Shown in pieces: positions 25,478 to 33,952 of a DNA stretch of 64,000 nucleotides; within the stretch, counting starts at the first letter, position 1; each line of letters begins with the position of its first letter. Origin of the DNA: Deltaproteobacteria bacterium (GTDB lineage Bacteria; Bdellovibrionota_B; Oligoflexia; Oligoflexales; Bog-1112); assembly GCA_947466225.1 (NCBI GenBank), contig CANIBL010000002.1:1-64000 (forward strand), written 5' to 3'. The translations under genes and the position numbers were made by a program. The notes beneath the pieces were generated by a model. That model was given only the letters and a program-made list of their open reading frames with translations, was not told the origin of the DNA and ran no database searches.

Positions 25478-26767
25478 TCATTTCCAGTCTCGTTTTCCGC
25501 TGCCTACATAGATTTGGCGTGGCCGGCCGATCTTCATGCCACTGGCCGTAAGCATTTCTTGCCATTGCGCCAACCAACCTGGCAAGCGTCCCAAGGCAAA
25601 CAGTACAGTAAACATCGTAACCGGTATTCCTAAGGCCTTGTATATGATACCCGAATAAAAGTCCACATTCGGGTACAGTTTTCTTTCGATAAAATAGGAA
25701 TCTTGGAGTGCTTCTGCCTCTAGGGCTTTGGCTATGTCCAGCAGGGGATCATGGACATGGAGCTTTTCCAATACGTCATCACAGGCTTTTTTGATGATCA
25801 CGGCTCGGGGGTCAAAATTCTTATACACACGATGGCCAAATCCCATTAGAACAAAGGCATCCTTTTTGCTTTTGGCTTTTTCGATAAATTTTTTTACCCC
25901 GCCTCCTTCCTTGCGAATTGCCTCCAGCATTTCGATCACGGCTTGATTGGCACCCCCATGCAAGGGACCCCATAATGCGCTGATTCCTGCGGAAATCGTC
26001 GCATAGGGATTGGCTTTAGAAGACCCGACCAAGCGCACGGTAGAGGTAGAGCAATTTTGTTCGTGGTCTGCGTGAAGGATCAGAAGCACATTGAGTGCGC
26101 GCACCGCTTCTGCCGTAGGACAGGCGCCAAACAGCATAGTGAGAAAGTCTTCGCAATAATCCAAACGAGGGTTACTCTCGACGAAGGTGAGCCCATTCAT
26201 ATGTCGGTAAAAATAGGCTGCTACGCTTTTGAGCTGTTGCATCAGCTGGGCTGTGACTTCTTGACGCTGAGACTGCGGTAGATCTTGAGCCAAGTAAGCG
26301 GCATTTTCTGCAGATAAGGCCGCCGTAATAGCAGCCAATGCCCCCATAGGATGGGCGTGTGTTGGGAAAGAGCGAATCATATTTTGGCAAAATGGACTGA
26401 TGGTGGCGTGATCTCGCAACTCGGATCGAAAGGCTTCAAACTGTACAGCCGTAGGTAATTCTCCATGGAGCAATAAGTAAGAGACCTCTAGAAAGCAAGC
26501 TTTTTCCGCCACCTGCTCAATGGGATAACCCCGATACCGTAGGATGCCATTCTCTCCATCGAGGTACGTAATCTCTGAAGTACAAGAAGCCGTATTCATA
26601 TAGGCTGGGTCCAAGGTGACAAAGCCGGTTTCACTGCGCAACTTGGAGATGTCGAGGGCTTTTTCCCCTTCCGTCCCATAAAAAATGGGGAGTGTAATTC
26701 GAGTGTCCGCTACGGTAAGTTCTGCTACTTGCAGCTCTTTTCTCTCGTGCAGCTTGAGCGCGCCCAT
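25478..26767 (-). CDS. gltA: Citrate synthase
   Basis: 429 residues, the length of hexameric Gram-negative citrate synthases. It condenses oxaloacetate and acetyl-CoA in the TCA cycle. Key pieces are LHADHEQNCSTSTVRLVGSS with a catalytic His, GPLHGGANQAVIEML with the second His, and GFGHRVYKNFDPRA with the Arg and Asp of the active site. The N-terminal small beta domain (about 15-80) of the NADH-regulated type is present. The start ATG has GGGGG upstream. Confidence 0.97.
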   Translation of the reverse strand: MGALKLHERKELQVAELTVADTRITLPIFYGTEGEKALDISKLRSETGFVTLDPAYMNTASCTSEITYLDGENGILRYRGYPIEQVAEKACFLEVSYLLLHGELPTAVQFEAFRSELRDHATISPFCQNMIRSFPTHAHPMGALAAITAALSAENAAYLAQDLPQSQRQEVTAQLMQQLKSVAAYFYRHMNGLTFVESNPRLDYCEDFLTMLFGACPTAEAVRALNVLLILHADHEQNCSTSTVRLVGSSKANPYATISAGISALWGPLHGGANQAVIEMLEAIRKEGGGVKKFIEKAKSKKDAFVLMGFGHRVYKNFDPRAVIIKKACDDVLEKLHVHDPLLDIAKALEAEALQDSYFIERKLYPNVDFYSGIIYKALGIPVTMFTVLFALGRLPGWLAQWQEMLTASGMKIGRPRQIYVGSGKRDWK

Positions 26768-26930
26768 GTTGTCCCCCTAGATAAACACTCTTTTCTCGCA
26801 ACTATCGAATGTCGGCCTTTATAGAGCTAAACTTTAGGGTAATCCCAATTCTGCCTCTCGTCATCTGGAAGTGCCTTTAGGAAAATGCGGATATGCCGAT
26901 ACACCTTTTGTATCTTTATAGAAGGATGTC

Positions 26931-28112
26931 ATGAGAGTCACTGCAACAAAAATTGGGCTGTTTCCCCTACTCCTGATTTTGCTTTTTTCTTGCGCCAAAA
27001 AATCCAGTACTACTTCTACTGCCGTATCCGATGAGGCTACTTCACAAGCCGCTCTCGCAACAGCTGTTGCATCCGGGCCAACAGCTGTTGTGCGGGATCC
27101 GGTAAACCCTGCCGATTTAGACTCATCGCTTTTTTACCCTCTTGGGTTGGTGGTGGGCCTCGAAACGTACATAGATGCAAAAAGCCCTATTTTACGTTAC
27201 ACCATTCCCAAACAAGCTGATTATATGGAGATCATTCGATGTGATAATAAGACCGTGATTGAAACCGGCGTGGAATCCATCTCTATCCAAAATTTGTCAA
27301 CATCGAGTTTGTCTCAGTCTAAAAAAGATGCGTTGTATCGAGGTAATGATTACTTCAACCTTGCCCTTATCAACAAAGATTGTACACAATTATCTCTGGC
27401 GACGACCGAGGCAACGTTCTCCGATACATTTGCCCATTCTGGCAATTGGTTCTACCTGGTGCATGCCTGTGTTAATCCGACTCGCATGAGGAATGAGGGG
27501 AAGTCCAGCAATCGAAACTGCTCTCGACAAGTTGCGATTTCAGCTCCTCTTCTAGATTACAAAAATCTACGAGATGACAAAATTAACAATGCATTGCAAC
27601 AAGAAAACGTGGCAACCAGCAGCATTATGAGTATTTCTCAAAAGATTTGTGAAGCGGCAGATCAATATGCAGCGGCATTGGATACTTGTGCGACGACGGA
27701 ACAAGCGCGAGAGGAAACCAAGAAAAAACGAGATGCATTGGCGCAATTGATTGGTAGTGGAATTGAATTTGGGATTGCGGTTCTTACCATGGGGGCTGGT
27801 ATTTTTGGTAATATGTTCCATTTTATGTTTCTTACCGGAAGTTTTGTCTTTTCAGTAATTTTGAAAAACATTATGTCGAGTGCAGCTGATATGCCGAGAA
27901 CGTGTACCGATGCAGATATTGACGGTATGAATCAGATATCTTCTCTGATGACGCGCCTCGCCTATCAAAAAGATTTGCAAATATTTTGGCGAACTCAGGT
28001 TGATAATGCAAAAAACGGAAACCAAGTTCTAGCGAGCCCGTCTTTTCAAGTCCCTGACTATAACCAGCAATTAAATAATGTACTTCAACAAAGGCAGCTG
28101 ATTTCAAAATGA
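26931..28112 (+). CDS. Predicted lipoprotein, helix-hydrophobic-helix family (member 1)
   Basis: 393 residues with ribosome site GAAGGA. The lipobox is LFSC with Cys at 21, followed by a Ser/Thr-rich linker. The N-terminal domain (about 60-205) contains ADYMEIIRC (96-103) and WFYLVHACVNPTRM (172-185). A long helix (about 212-270) leads to a 40-residue hydrophobic stretch (273-312, GIEFGIAVLTMGAGIFGNMF and on), flanked by Cys at 252 and 324, then another helix (about 328-363). The layout recurs in the next gene. It is reminiscent of alpha-helical pore formers, but no homology can be claimed. The stop overlaps the frame of the next gene by an ATGA. Confidence 0.8.
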   Translation: MRVTATKIGLFPLLLILLFSCAKKSSTTSTAVSDEATSQAALATAVASGPTAVVRDPVNPADLDSSLFYPLGLVVGLETYIDAKSPILRYTIPKQADYMEIIRCDNKTVIETGVESISIQNLSTSSLSQSKKDALYRGNDYFNLALINKDCTQLSLATTEATFSDTFAHSGNWFYLVHACVNPTRMRNEGKSSNRNCSRQVAISAPLLDYKNLRDDKINNALQQENVATSSIMSISQKICEAADQYAAALDTCATTEQAREETKKKRDALAQLIGSGIEFGIAVLTMGAGIFGNMFHFMFLTGSFVFSVILKNIMSSAADMPRTCTDADIDGMNQISSLMTRLAYQKDLQIFWRTQVDNAKNGNQVLASPSFQVPDYNQQLNNVLQQRQLISK

Positions 28113-28141
28113 AATATGTATCAAATCAACTTCAGTCTGTG

Positions 28142-28228
28142 CGTCATCCCCAGCAACCGTTGGTCGCGTCGGGGATCTCCTTCGATCGCATGGGATGCCA
28201 ATACGGTCGAAGTGGCCTGGGCATGATG
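28142..28228. repeat. REP-like palindromic element at the start of a lipoprotein gene
   Basis: Begins CGTCATCCCCAGCAACCG and ends GGCCTGGGCATGATG. It is the same family and orientation as 14678-14765. The final ATGATG supplies the start codon of the gene at 28223. Confidence 0.8.
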
Positions 28229-29434
28229 AAAAAGGCTTTCTTCTATATCGGAATCGTTTGCAGTCTCTTGCATTGTAAGCCAGATGATACGCCTTCAACG
28301 TCTCCAGCTGTCGCTTCTGATCAAAGCAATGCTCTTTCCTCATCAACTTTGAATTCAGATGTCACAACAGATTCTACAACGACGCCAATGTATTTGGATC
28401 CATCTCGCGCGGCGGTTGTCGTTCAAAAAGAGGTGAAACAAGGCCCTTCCGTTCTTTTTGATGGAATTACGGTACCTACGATTTCGTTAGCCTTTCAGAA
28501 AGCCGATTATGTGCAAATTTTGCGATGCTCCGCAAGCTTTGAATTTAAAACCCAAGATGGAAAATTGGTAGAAAATGTCTCTCAAACGGAATCTAATCAG
28601 AGTGAGCTAAAGTGGGCTTGGATCATGGCTTGGAATCAAAAGAATGCCTGTGAGATTGTAACTGAGATGTCACCGTCGATCACGTATCCGGATATTGCAG
28701 CGCCTACTGGACGATTTTATTATATTCTCAATCCCTGTATTTCAAAAACTCACTCTACTGAAAATCGAGATAGTTGTAGTTATTTGACGCAAGTGACTAA
28801 TGCTTTTTCTTATACCAATGTCTTCCAAGAAGAGATGCGGAGAAAAGCCATTGACCTTTCCAATGGAGAAAGTAGTCTTCGCGCACTGATGGACCAAGTG
28901 CAAATTATTTCGGGTAGTCTTTCTACTGCCATCATAAATTGTGAAAGTTATTGGGCGAAGCATGATACATTGCAAAATCTTCGCAGTGGTCTAACTCAAT
29001 TGGCAATGTTTGTTGGGGTTGCTCTTATTGGGTTTGCTTTTGGGGGTGGACTCATGGTGCTGTTTTATGCGCAGATGACGGCCATGATTGGTCATATGTT
29101 CATGGAGCAGTTCAAGGCTTTTGAAAAAAAAGGAAATGTCTGTATTTCACCGACTCGAACGGGGGATAATGATTTCGGGATTCATGATCTTTATAATCAG
29201 CTTCAAGTTGTAATTAATACTTCGATTCCCAATACACAAAGACAAATGGAAACCTTAATGGATGAAATGAATAAATATGACAACCGGGTTTTAACCTATA
29301 ACCAAGGGATTCAGAAAATGAAAGTCTTGGGCGTGGATCTTTCCAGTCAGGCTTCTGTGAAAGCGGCTGTGGAGAGTACGACGAAAACAGGCATTTTGCC
29401 GGGTAATAGCGCAGCAGCTCCTTCGGGGGAGTAA
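28223..29434 (+). CDS. Predicted lipoprotein, helix-hydrophobic-helix family (member 2)
   Basis: 403 residues from the ATG at 28223 (an ATG at 28226 follows at once), which gives a clean lipoprotein signal with lipobox LLHC (Cys 18). The frame is open back to an ATG at 28109 that overlaps the previous stop; from there the REP-like repeat would be translated ahead of the signal peptide. ADYVQILRC and FYYILNPCISKTH match the paired motifs of the previous gene. A hydrophobic stretch (LTQLAMFVGVALIGFAFGGG and on) lies between helices and is bracketed by cysteines. Almost certainly a diverged tandem duplicate of 26931-28112. Function unknown. Confidence 0.78.
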   Translation: MMKKAFFYIGIVCSLLHCKPDDTPSTSPAVASDQSNALSSSTLNSDVTTDSTTTPMYLDPSRAAVVVQKEVKQGPSVLFDGITVPTISLAFQKADYVQILRCSASFEFKTQDGKLVENVSQTESNQSELKWAWIMAWNQKNACEIVTEMSPSITYPDIAAPTGRFYYILNPCISKTHSTENRDSCSYLTQVTNAFSYTNVFQEEMRRKAIDLSNGESSLRALMDQVQIISGSLSTAIINCESYWAKHDTLQNLRSGLTQLAMFVGVALIGFAFGGGLMVLFYAQMTAMIGHMFMEQFKAFEKKGNVCISPTRTGDNDFGIHDLYNQLQVVINTSIPNTQRQMETLMDEMNKYDNRVLTYNQGIQKMKVLGVDLSSQASVKAAVESTTKTGILPGNSAAAPSGE

Positions 29435-29479
29435 TTTTTACTCGAGAAACTGCGCAGCGGGTGCCCCGGTAAAAATTAC
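29431..29479. repeat. Single CTGCGCAG hairpin between convergent genes
   Basis: Perfect 11-bp outer arms GTAATTTTTAC/GTAAAAATTAC enclose GAGAAACTGCGCAGCGGGTG, a divergent copy of the element end. The left arm includes the lipoprotein stop codon. It may end transcription from both sides, though no U-tract follows the stem. Confidence 0.6.
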
Positions 29480-29486
29480 AGCCAAA

Positions 29487-30890
29487 TCAATATGCATTCT
29501 GATGTACAAAACCCTTCCAGATCGTAAAAAATAAAATCTTGCAATCAAACCAAAGAGACCAATTCTTTACATAATATAGATCACACTCAATGCGTTTTTG
29601 TAAATCGGTGCTGCCCCTCCACCCATTGATTTGGGCCCATCCCGTCATGCCAGCCTTTACTTTGTGGCGCAACATATACTGGGGAATTTGGGTGCGAAAT
29701 TGATCCACAAAAACAGCGCGTTCTGGGCGAGGTCCAACGAGACTCATATCTCCCTGGAGTACATTGAGTAGCTGAGGTAGCTCATCTAAGCTGGTGGCAC
29801 GCAAAAATTTTCCGATTTTTGTTACACGAGCATCATTTTTTTTTGCCCAAACAGCACCGGATTCTTTTTCTGCTGTAACCGACATCGAGCGAAATTTTCG
29901 CATGAAAAAACGATTTCCATCAAGCCCCACTCGTTCCTGCAAGTAAAAAATCGGGCCGCGAGATGTGAGTTTGATCAATGCAACAATCAGTAGCATGAGA
30001 GGGGAGAAAAGCAAAAGGGCAAATAAAGAGCCAGCTATATCCAATATGCGTTTTTGGATAGCCCCGATTCCAGTCAATGCTGTTTCGTGAGGGAAAAATG
30101 CGGGCACTTGTTGAATATATTGAATAGGAGAAGGCACTTGTTGATATATTGTTAAATCTGGAATTATTACCACTTCAGGGATTTGGTTCCAGATGGTTTC
30201 AAGTTCAGCCTGTAATTTTTGGTATTGTGCATGGGATAATGCAATAATCAAGGATCTAGCATACTGTTGAGAAAAATAGCGTTCCATGTTTTCTTCCATC
30301 CGCATGGGCCATTTTTTGGTGAGACAAAAGAGTTGGGCTTCTTCTTTCTCTTCTGCGTTTCCAACGGAATGAACGGCTTCTACTTCCCAAGGCTGCGGTA
30401 AATTTTGTAAAAAAGTCTCGACTTCTTGCAACCTTCCACCGGTAGCTAAAATGAGGATCTGTTGGGGGGGGATATTTTTTCGGTGATGCCGCATATACTT
30501 GCGGAAAAGACTGCGAAATCCCATGAGTCCGATAGGGTGAATGCAAGCAAATAAGGCAAGCGTTACCCGAGAGTAATGGTATTCCTCATAAAAAAAGGTC
30601 ACAGCCAAAAAGAGTAACGTGGCAATGAGACAAGCACGTAACACTCCCATTGCCTCCAAAAAAGGCGTACGGAAGTGAGCGCTGTATATGCCCATACCAT
30701 GAAAAACAGCCGTCCAAATGAGTGCGATAAAGGGCAGAAGTTTAATGTACAGGCTCCAGTTTGGGATGCCTTTTTCTGCAGATAAATAAGTATAAAAACG
30801 GAGATAAAACGACAAAATCCAGAGAAGACATACGAGGAGTATATCCATGCTGACTTTGATCGGAGACAAAGAGGGATTATGAAAACGCAT
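29487..30890 (-). CDS. Undecaprenyl-phosphate sugar phosphotransferase (WbaP/WcaJ-like)
   Basis: 467 residues. It starts exopolysaccharide or O-antigen synthesis by moving a sugar phosphate onto undecaprenyl phosphate at the inner membrane. Four N-terminal membrane helices (about 12-125) lead to a CoA-binding-like domain (about 140-250). The catalytic domain (about 270-467) starts with a re-entrant membrane helix (ILDIAGSLFALLLFSPLMLL) and has LQERVGLDGNRFFMRKFRSM, ATSLDELPQLLNVLQGDMS with the Asp-Glu pair, and LVGPRPE. The C-terminus KAGMTGWAQINGWRGSTDL is diagnostic. The sugar cannot be read from sequence. It lies four bases after the glycosyltransferase. Confidence 0.92.
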   Translation of the reverse strand: MRFHNPSLSPIKVSMDILLVCLLWILSFYLRFYTYLSAEKGIPNWSLYIKLLPFIALIWTAVFHGMGIYSAHFRTPFLEAMGVLRACLIATLLFLAVTFFYEEYHYSRVTLALFACIHPIGLMGFRSLFRKYMRHHRKNIPPQQILILATGGRLQEVETFLQNLPQPWEVEAVHSVGNAEEKEEAQLFCLTKKWPMRMEENMERYFSQQYARSLIIALSHAQYQKLQAELETIWNQIPEVVIIPDLTIYQQVPSPIQYIQQVPAFFPHETALTGIGAIQKRILDIAGSLFALLLFSPLMLLIVALIKLTSRGPIFYLQERVGLDGNRFFMRKFRSMSVTAEKESGAVWAKKNDARVTKIGKFLRATSLDELPQLLNVLQGDMSLVGPRPERAVFVDQFRTQIPQYMLRHKVKAGMTGWAQINGWRGSTDLQKRIECDLYYVKNWSLWFDCKILFFTIWKGFVHQNAY

Positions 30891-30894
30891 GAGA

Positions 30895-31983
30895 TTATTC
30901 TCTACCTAAAAGGGTATCGATTTCTTTTTGGATGCGACGAATAAACGTAGTCTCTCCAAACTGCTGGGAAGCACTATACAAGATTTCTGGGCTAAATTGT
31001 AGCGCCTCAAATTTCATCATTGCTTCCTGTAAAGAAGAAACGGTTTGCTCCGAAAAGAAAAGACCGGTTTTTCCTTCTTCTATATAGTCTAAGGCCCCCC
31101 CCTTCTTTATAGCAATGACGGGTGTGCCTTGTGCCATAGCTTCAACTGGGAGTATGCCAAAATCTTCAATCCCTGGAAATAACAAGGCTTGGGCTTCTCC
31201 AAGCAGTTGATGTAACGTTGCATCATCTGGGCTGTGGATAAACTGGGTGAGCGGGCCAGCAGCTGCTCGAAGCTTGGCTTCTTCTGAGCCAAATCCTGCA
31301 ACTATGAGGTTTTTATTCATTTTTTTGCAGGCTTCTATAGCGATCTCCAATCGTTTATAGGGTACCCAAGCGCCCGCCACTAGGTAGTACTCCTTTTTTT
31401 TCCATTGAGGTGATTGAGTCGGTATTTGGATAGGGGGGGGAATTACCGTGGAATCACGTCGATAATAGCGTTGAATTCGTTGGGCAACAAAATGAGAGTT
31501 GGCTACAAACTGGTCTACACGGGCGGAGCTGGTGACATCCCACATCCGAAGTTGAGTCGCCAATAGGTTGGCAATAAAGGAAAGTCCTGGGATTTTACCG
31601 TAGGTAGAAAAATAAAACTTTTGTTGGTCCCAGATATATCGCATGGGAGCATGTAAGTAGCATAGATGCTTGGCTTGTGGGCCCGGAATAATGCCTTTGG
31701 CTACACAAGACGAGGAACTAATAATGAGGTCATAGGCCGTTAGGTCGAAAGATTCGATGATAGATGGATAGAAGGCGAGCAGAAATTCTTTGCGCATCCC
31801 CACAAACCGATTGAGATTTTTGGGGAAAATAATTTCTCGTTGGGTCAAGCTGAGGGGCAGCTTCTTTGGATCATAGAATAAGGTATAGATCGGCGCCGAG
31901 GGAAACAAGGTTGCCAATTGCTCCAATACCTTCTCCCCACCTCGGTAGGTGACCAACCAGTCATGGACCAATGCAACTTTCAA
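30895..31983 (-). CDS. Glycosyltransferase, GT4 family
   Basis: 362 residues from a TTG with GGAGG five bases upstream. GT-B fold: N-terminal ALVHDWLVTYRGGEKVLEQL binds acceptor, and the C-terminal half has GILPVEAMAQGTPVIAIKKG with the Glu-x7-Glu nucleotide-sugar motif. It resembles WbaZ-type mannosyltransferases (HAPMRYIWDQ is typical). It is the first gene of a pair with the sugar phosphotransferase, so a surface polysaccharide is the likely product. It diverges from a sigma-54 activator that could regulate it. Confidence 0.92.
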   Translation of the reverse strand: MKVALVHDWLVTYRGGEKVLEQLATLFPSAPIYTLFYDPKKLPLSLTQREIIFPKNLNRFVGMRKEFLLAFYPSIIESFDLTAYDLIISSSSCVAKGIIPGPQAKHLCYLHAPMRYIWDQQKFYFSTYGKIPGLSFIANLLATQLRMWDVTSSARVDQFVANSHFVAQRIQRYYRRDSTVIPPPIQIPTQSPQWKKKEYYLVAGAWVPYKRLEIAIEACKKMNKNLIVAGFGSEEAKLRAAAGPLTQFIHSPDDATLHQLLGEAQALLFPGIEDFGILPVEAMAQGTPVIAIKKGGALDYIEEGKTGLFFSEQTVSSLQEAMMKFEALQFSPEILYSASQQFGETTFIRRIQKEIDTLLGRE

Positions 31984-32225
31984 GGGTGCCTCCGTTCAGT
32001 CATTTTTTCCCTTTTTGTAGAACCAAGGAAAAAACAAAATATACCTATTCGTAACAAAATGGGCGTAAATTGCTTGTCAGCAAAGAGTTCGTTTAAGATT
32101 AGATTGATGGACATCAAGCAAAAACATGGCAGTACTCTATATTTGAATACCTACTCTTCCAATATAATTCCTTTTGTTTTCTTGCGATATGCCTTTTTGG
32201 TTGTCGTTGTCACCAGGGGGTATTG

Positions 32226-33326
32226 ATGTCTATAGATGCCACCAAAGAGATCTTAGAAGCCAGAAAACTGTTGTTACAAGAGAGCAAAACGGAAGAAGAC
32301 CCCCTTTCCCTTTTCCCAGAGGTTGTAGCCCAAAGCCCCCAGATGCATCAAGTACTCCAGTTGGTAGCCAAAATGGCAAAAACCAATGGATCTGTACTGA
32401 TTTTGGGGGAGAGCGGTACAGGCAAAGAGCTGATTGCCTCGGCTCTTCATCGACTGTCTCATCGGGCCCATCATCCGTTCATTGCCATAAATTGTAGTGC
32501 CATTCCGGATGAATTATTGGAGTCAGAGCTATTTGGACATGTAAAAGGCGCCTTTACCGGGGCAGATCGTCAGCGAGAGGGGTATTTCGGTACCGCAAAT
32601 CAAGGTACGGTTTTTTTAGATGAAATTGGAGATATGTCGCTGCGATTGCAGGCAAAATTACTGCGGGTCTTGCAGGAAAAAACATATTCTCCCGTAGGTA
32701 GCAATCGAGTTTTGGATGCGGATGTGCGAATCATTGCCGCTACCAATGTGGATTTAGAAAAAGCCATTAAAGAACAAAGTTTTCGATTGGATCTCTACTA
32801 TCGATTACATGTCTTGCCCCTGAATCTTCCTCCCTTGCGGGAGCGAGCAGGAGACATTGAATGTCTGCTATACCATTTTCTTGAAATTGCCAATCAGGTG
32901 CATAGAAAAGAGGTGCCATGTTGGTTTTCCCCTGATGCCATGACGATACTGCGCCAGTATGAATGGCCGGGAAACATTCGACAGCTGCAAAATATTATTG
33001 AGCGACTTGTGATTGTAAAAGAGGGGGGCGAAATTACAGCGCAGGAGCTTCCGGCAGAATGTCTTGTTGTGCAAGAGGGGGGGCGTGCTCACTCTGCTGC
33101 GCCGAAAGTCTTTGCAGCGATGCGGAGTGCACACTATCCAAAAGAATTTGGCTCACTTCCGATAGAAGGGATTAACCTCACACAAGTGATGGAGGATTTT
33201 GAGAATCGCTACATTCTAGAGGCATTGGAGCGTACGCAGAATAATAAAAATCAAGCGGCACGCTTGCTGGGGTTGAATCGGACTACGTTGGTGGAGAGAT
33301 TGAAAAAGCGTAAGATTGGGGTTTAA
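32226..33326 (+). CDS. Sigma-54-dependent transcriptional activator (NtrC type, no receiver domain)
   Basis: 366 residues from ATG 32226, six bases after AGGGGG; an in-frame TTG just upstream is less likely. The AAA+ domain has Walker A GESGTGKE (61-68), the sigma-54-contacting GAFTGA loop (108-113), Walker B TVFLDEIGDM, and an R finger region. The C-terminal Fis-type helix-turn-helix ends LGLNRTTLVERLKKRKIGV. The short N-terminus (about 35 residues) lacks a phospho-receiver, so activity must be controlled by another protein or by supply. Divergent to the polysaccharide genes. Confidence 0.93.
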   Translation: MSIDATKEILEARKLLLQESKTEEDPLSLFPEVVAQSPQMHQVLQLVAKMAKTNGSVLILGESGTGKELIASALHRLSHRAHHPFIAINCSAIPDELLESELFGHVKGAFTGADRQREGYFGTANQGTVFLDEIGDMSLRLQAKLLRVLQEKTYSPVGSNRVLDADVRIIAATNVDLEKAIKEQSFRLDLYYRLHVLPLNLPPLRERAGDIECLLYHFLEIANQVHRKEVPCWFSPDAMTILRQYEWPGNIRQLQNIIERLVIVKEGGEITAQELPAECLVVQEGGRAHSAAPKVFAAMRSAHYPKEFGSLPIEGINLTQVMEDFENRYILEALERTQNNKNQAARLLGLNRTTLVERLKKRKIGV

Positions 33327-33327
33327 C

Positions 33328-33366
33328 TTTTTCTGGGGAAACTGCGCAGCTGGGTCCCCAGAAAAA
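33328..33366. repeat. Single CTGCGCAG hairpin between convergent genes
   Basis: Arms TTTTTCTGGGGA/TCCCCAGAAAAA (12 bp, perfect) enclose AACTGCGCAGCTGGG, matching the element ends at 10583 and 18302. It sits between the sigma-54 activator and frr stop codons. Confidence 0.7.
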
Positions 33367-33372
33367 CACACA

Positions 33373-33927
33373 CTACATAGAAAGAACTTCTTGCTCTTTC
33401 TTCGCTACTTTATCATCAAGTAACTTGGTGTATTCGTCTGTGACACGCTGCACTTCTTTTAATAGCTTTTTGCTCTCATCTTCGTTGAGAGCTTTGTCCT
33501 TTTCCGCTTTCTTCACATCAGCATTGGCGTCTTGTCGAATTTTACGCAAACCAACTTTGGCTTCTTCTCCGCATTTACGGACGTTCTTCGCAAGCTCTTT
33601 ACGACGTTCTTCATTAAGCGGAGGAATCGGCAACCGAATGACATTTCCGTCATTGGTGGGTTGAATTCCAATGTCTGCCATTTGAATGCCGCGCTCAATG
33701 GCAGTGATCAGTTTCTTCTCAAACGGTGCCACAACGATGGTGCGTGCATCTGGTGTAGAAAGAGCCGCCACTTGGTTGAGAGGGGTCAAGGTTCCATAAT
33801 AGTCGACGCGTACTCCATCCAAGAGAGAAACAGAAGCGCGTCCGGTGCGAAGACGGGTAAGGTCTTTTTCAAAGCCTTGTACCCGAAGTTTCATTTCTTT
33901 GTCACATCCCATCAAAATTGCATGCAT
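33373..33927 (-). CDS. frr: Ribosome recycling factor
   Basis: 184 residues, standard RRF length, from the ATG with AAGGAG upstream; the frame is open 15 codons further. With EF-G it splits post-termination ribosomes. The three-helix bundle pattern is clear, with LTRLRTGRASVSLLDGVRVD, the hinge PDARTIVVAPFEKKLITAIE and IRLPIPPLNEERRKELAKNV. It is the last gene of rpsB-tsf-pyrH-frr. Confidence 0.96.
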   Translation of the reverse strand: MHAILMGCDKEMKLRVQGFEKDLTRLRTGRASVSLLDGVRVDYYGTLTPLNQVAALSTPDARTIVVAPFEKKLITAIERGIQMADIGIQPTNDGNVIRLPIPPLNEERRKELAKNVRKCGEEAKVGLRKIRQDANADVKKAEKDKALNEDESKKLLKEVQRVTDEYTKLLDDKVAKKEQEVLSM

Positions 33928-33952
33928 GGTCTTTTCTCCTTCATCATCGAAC

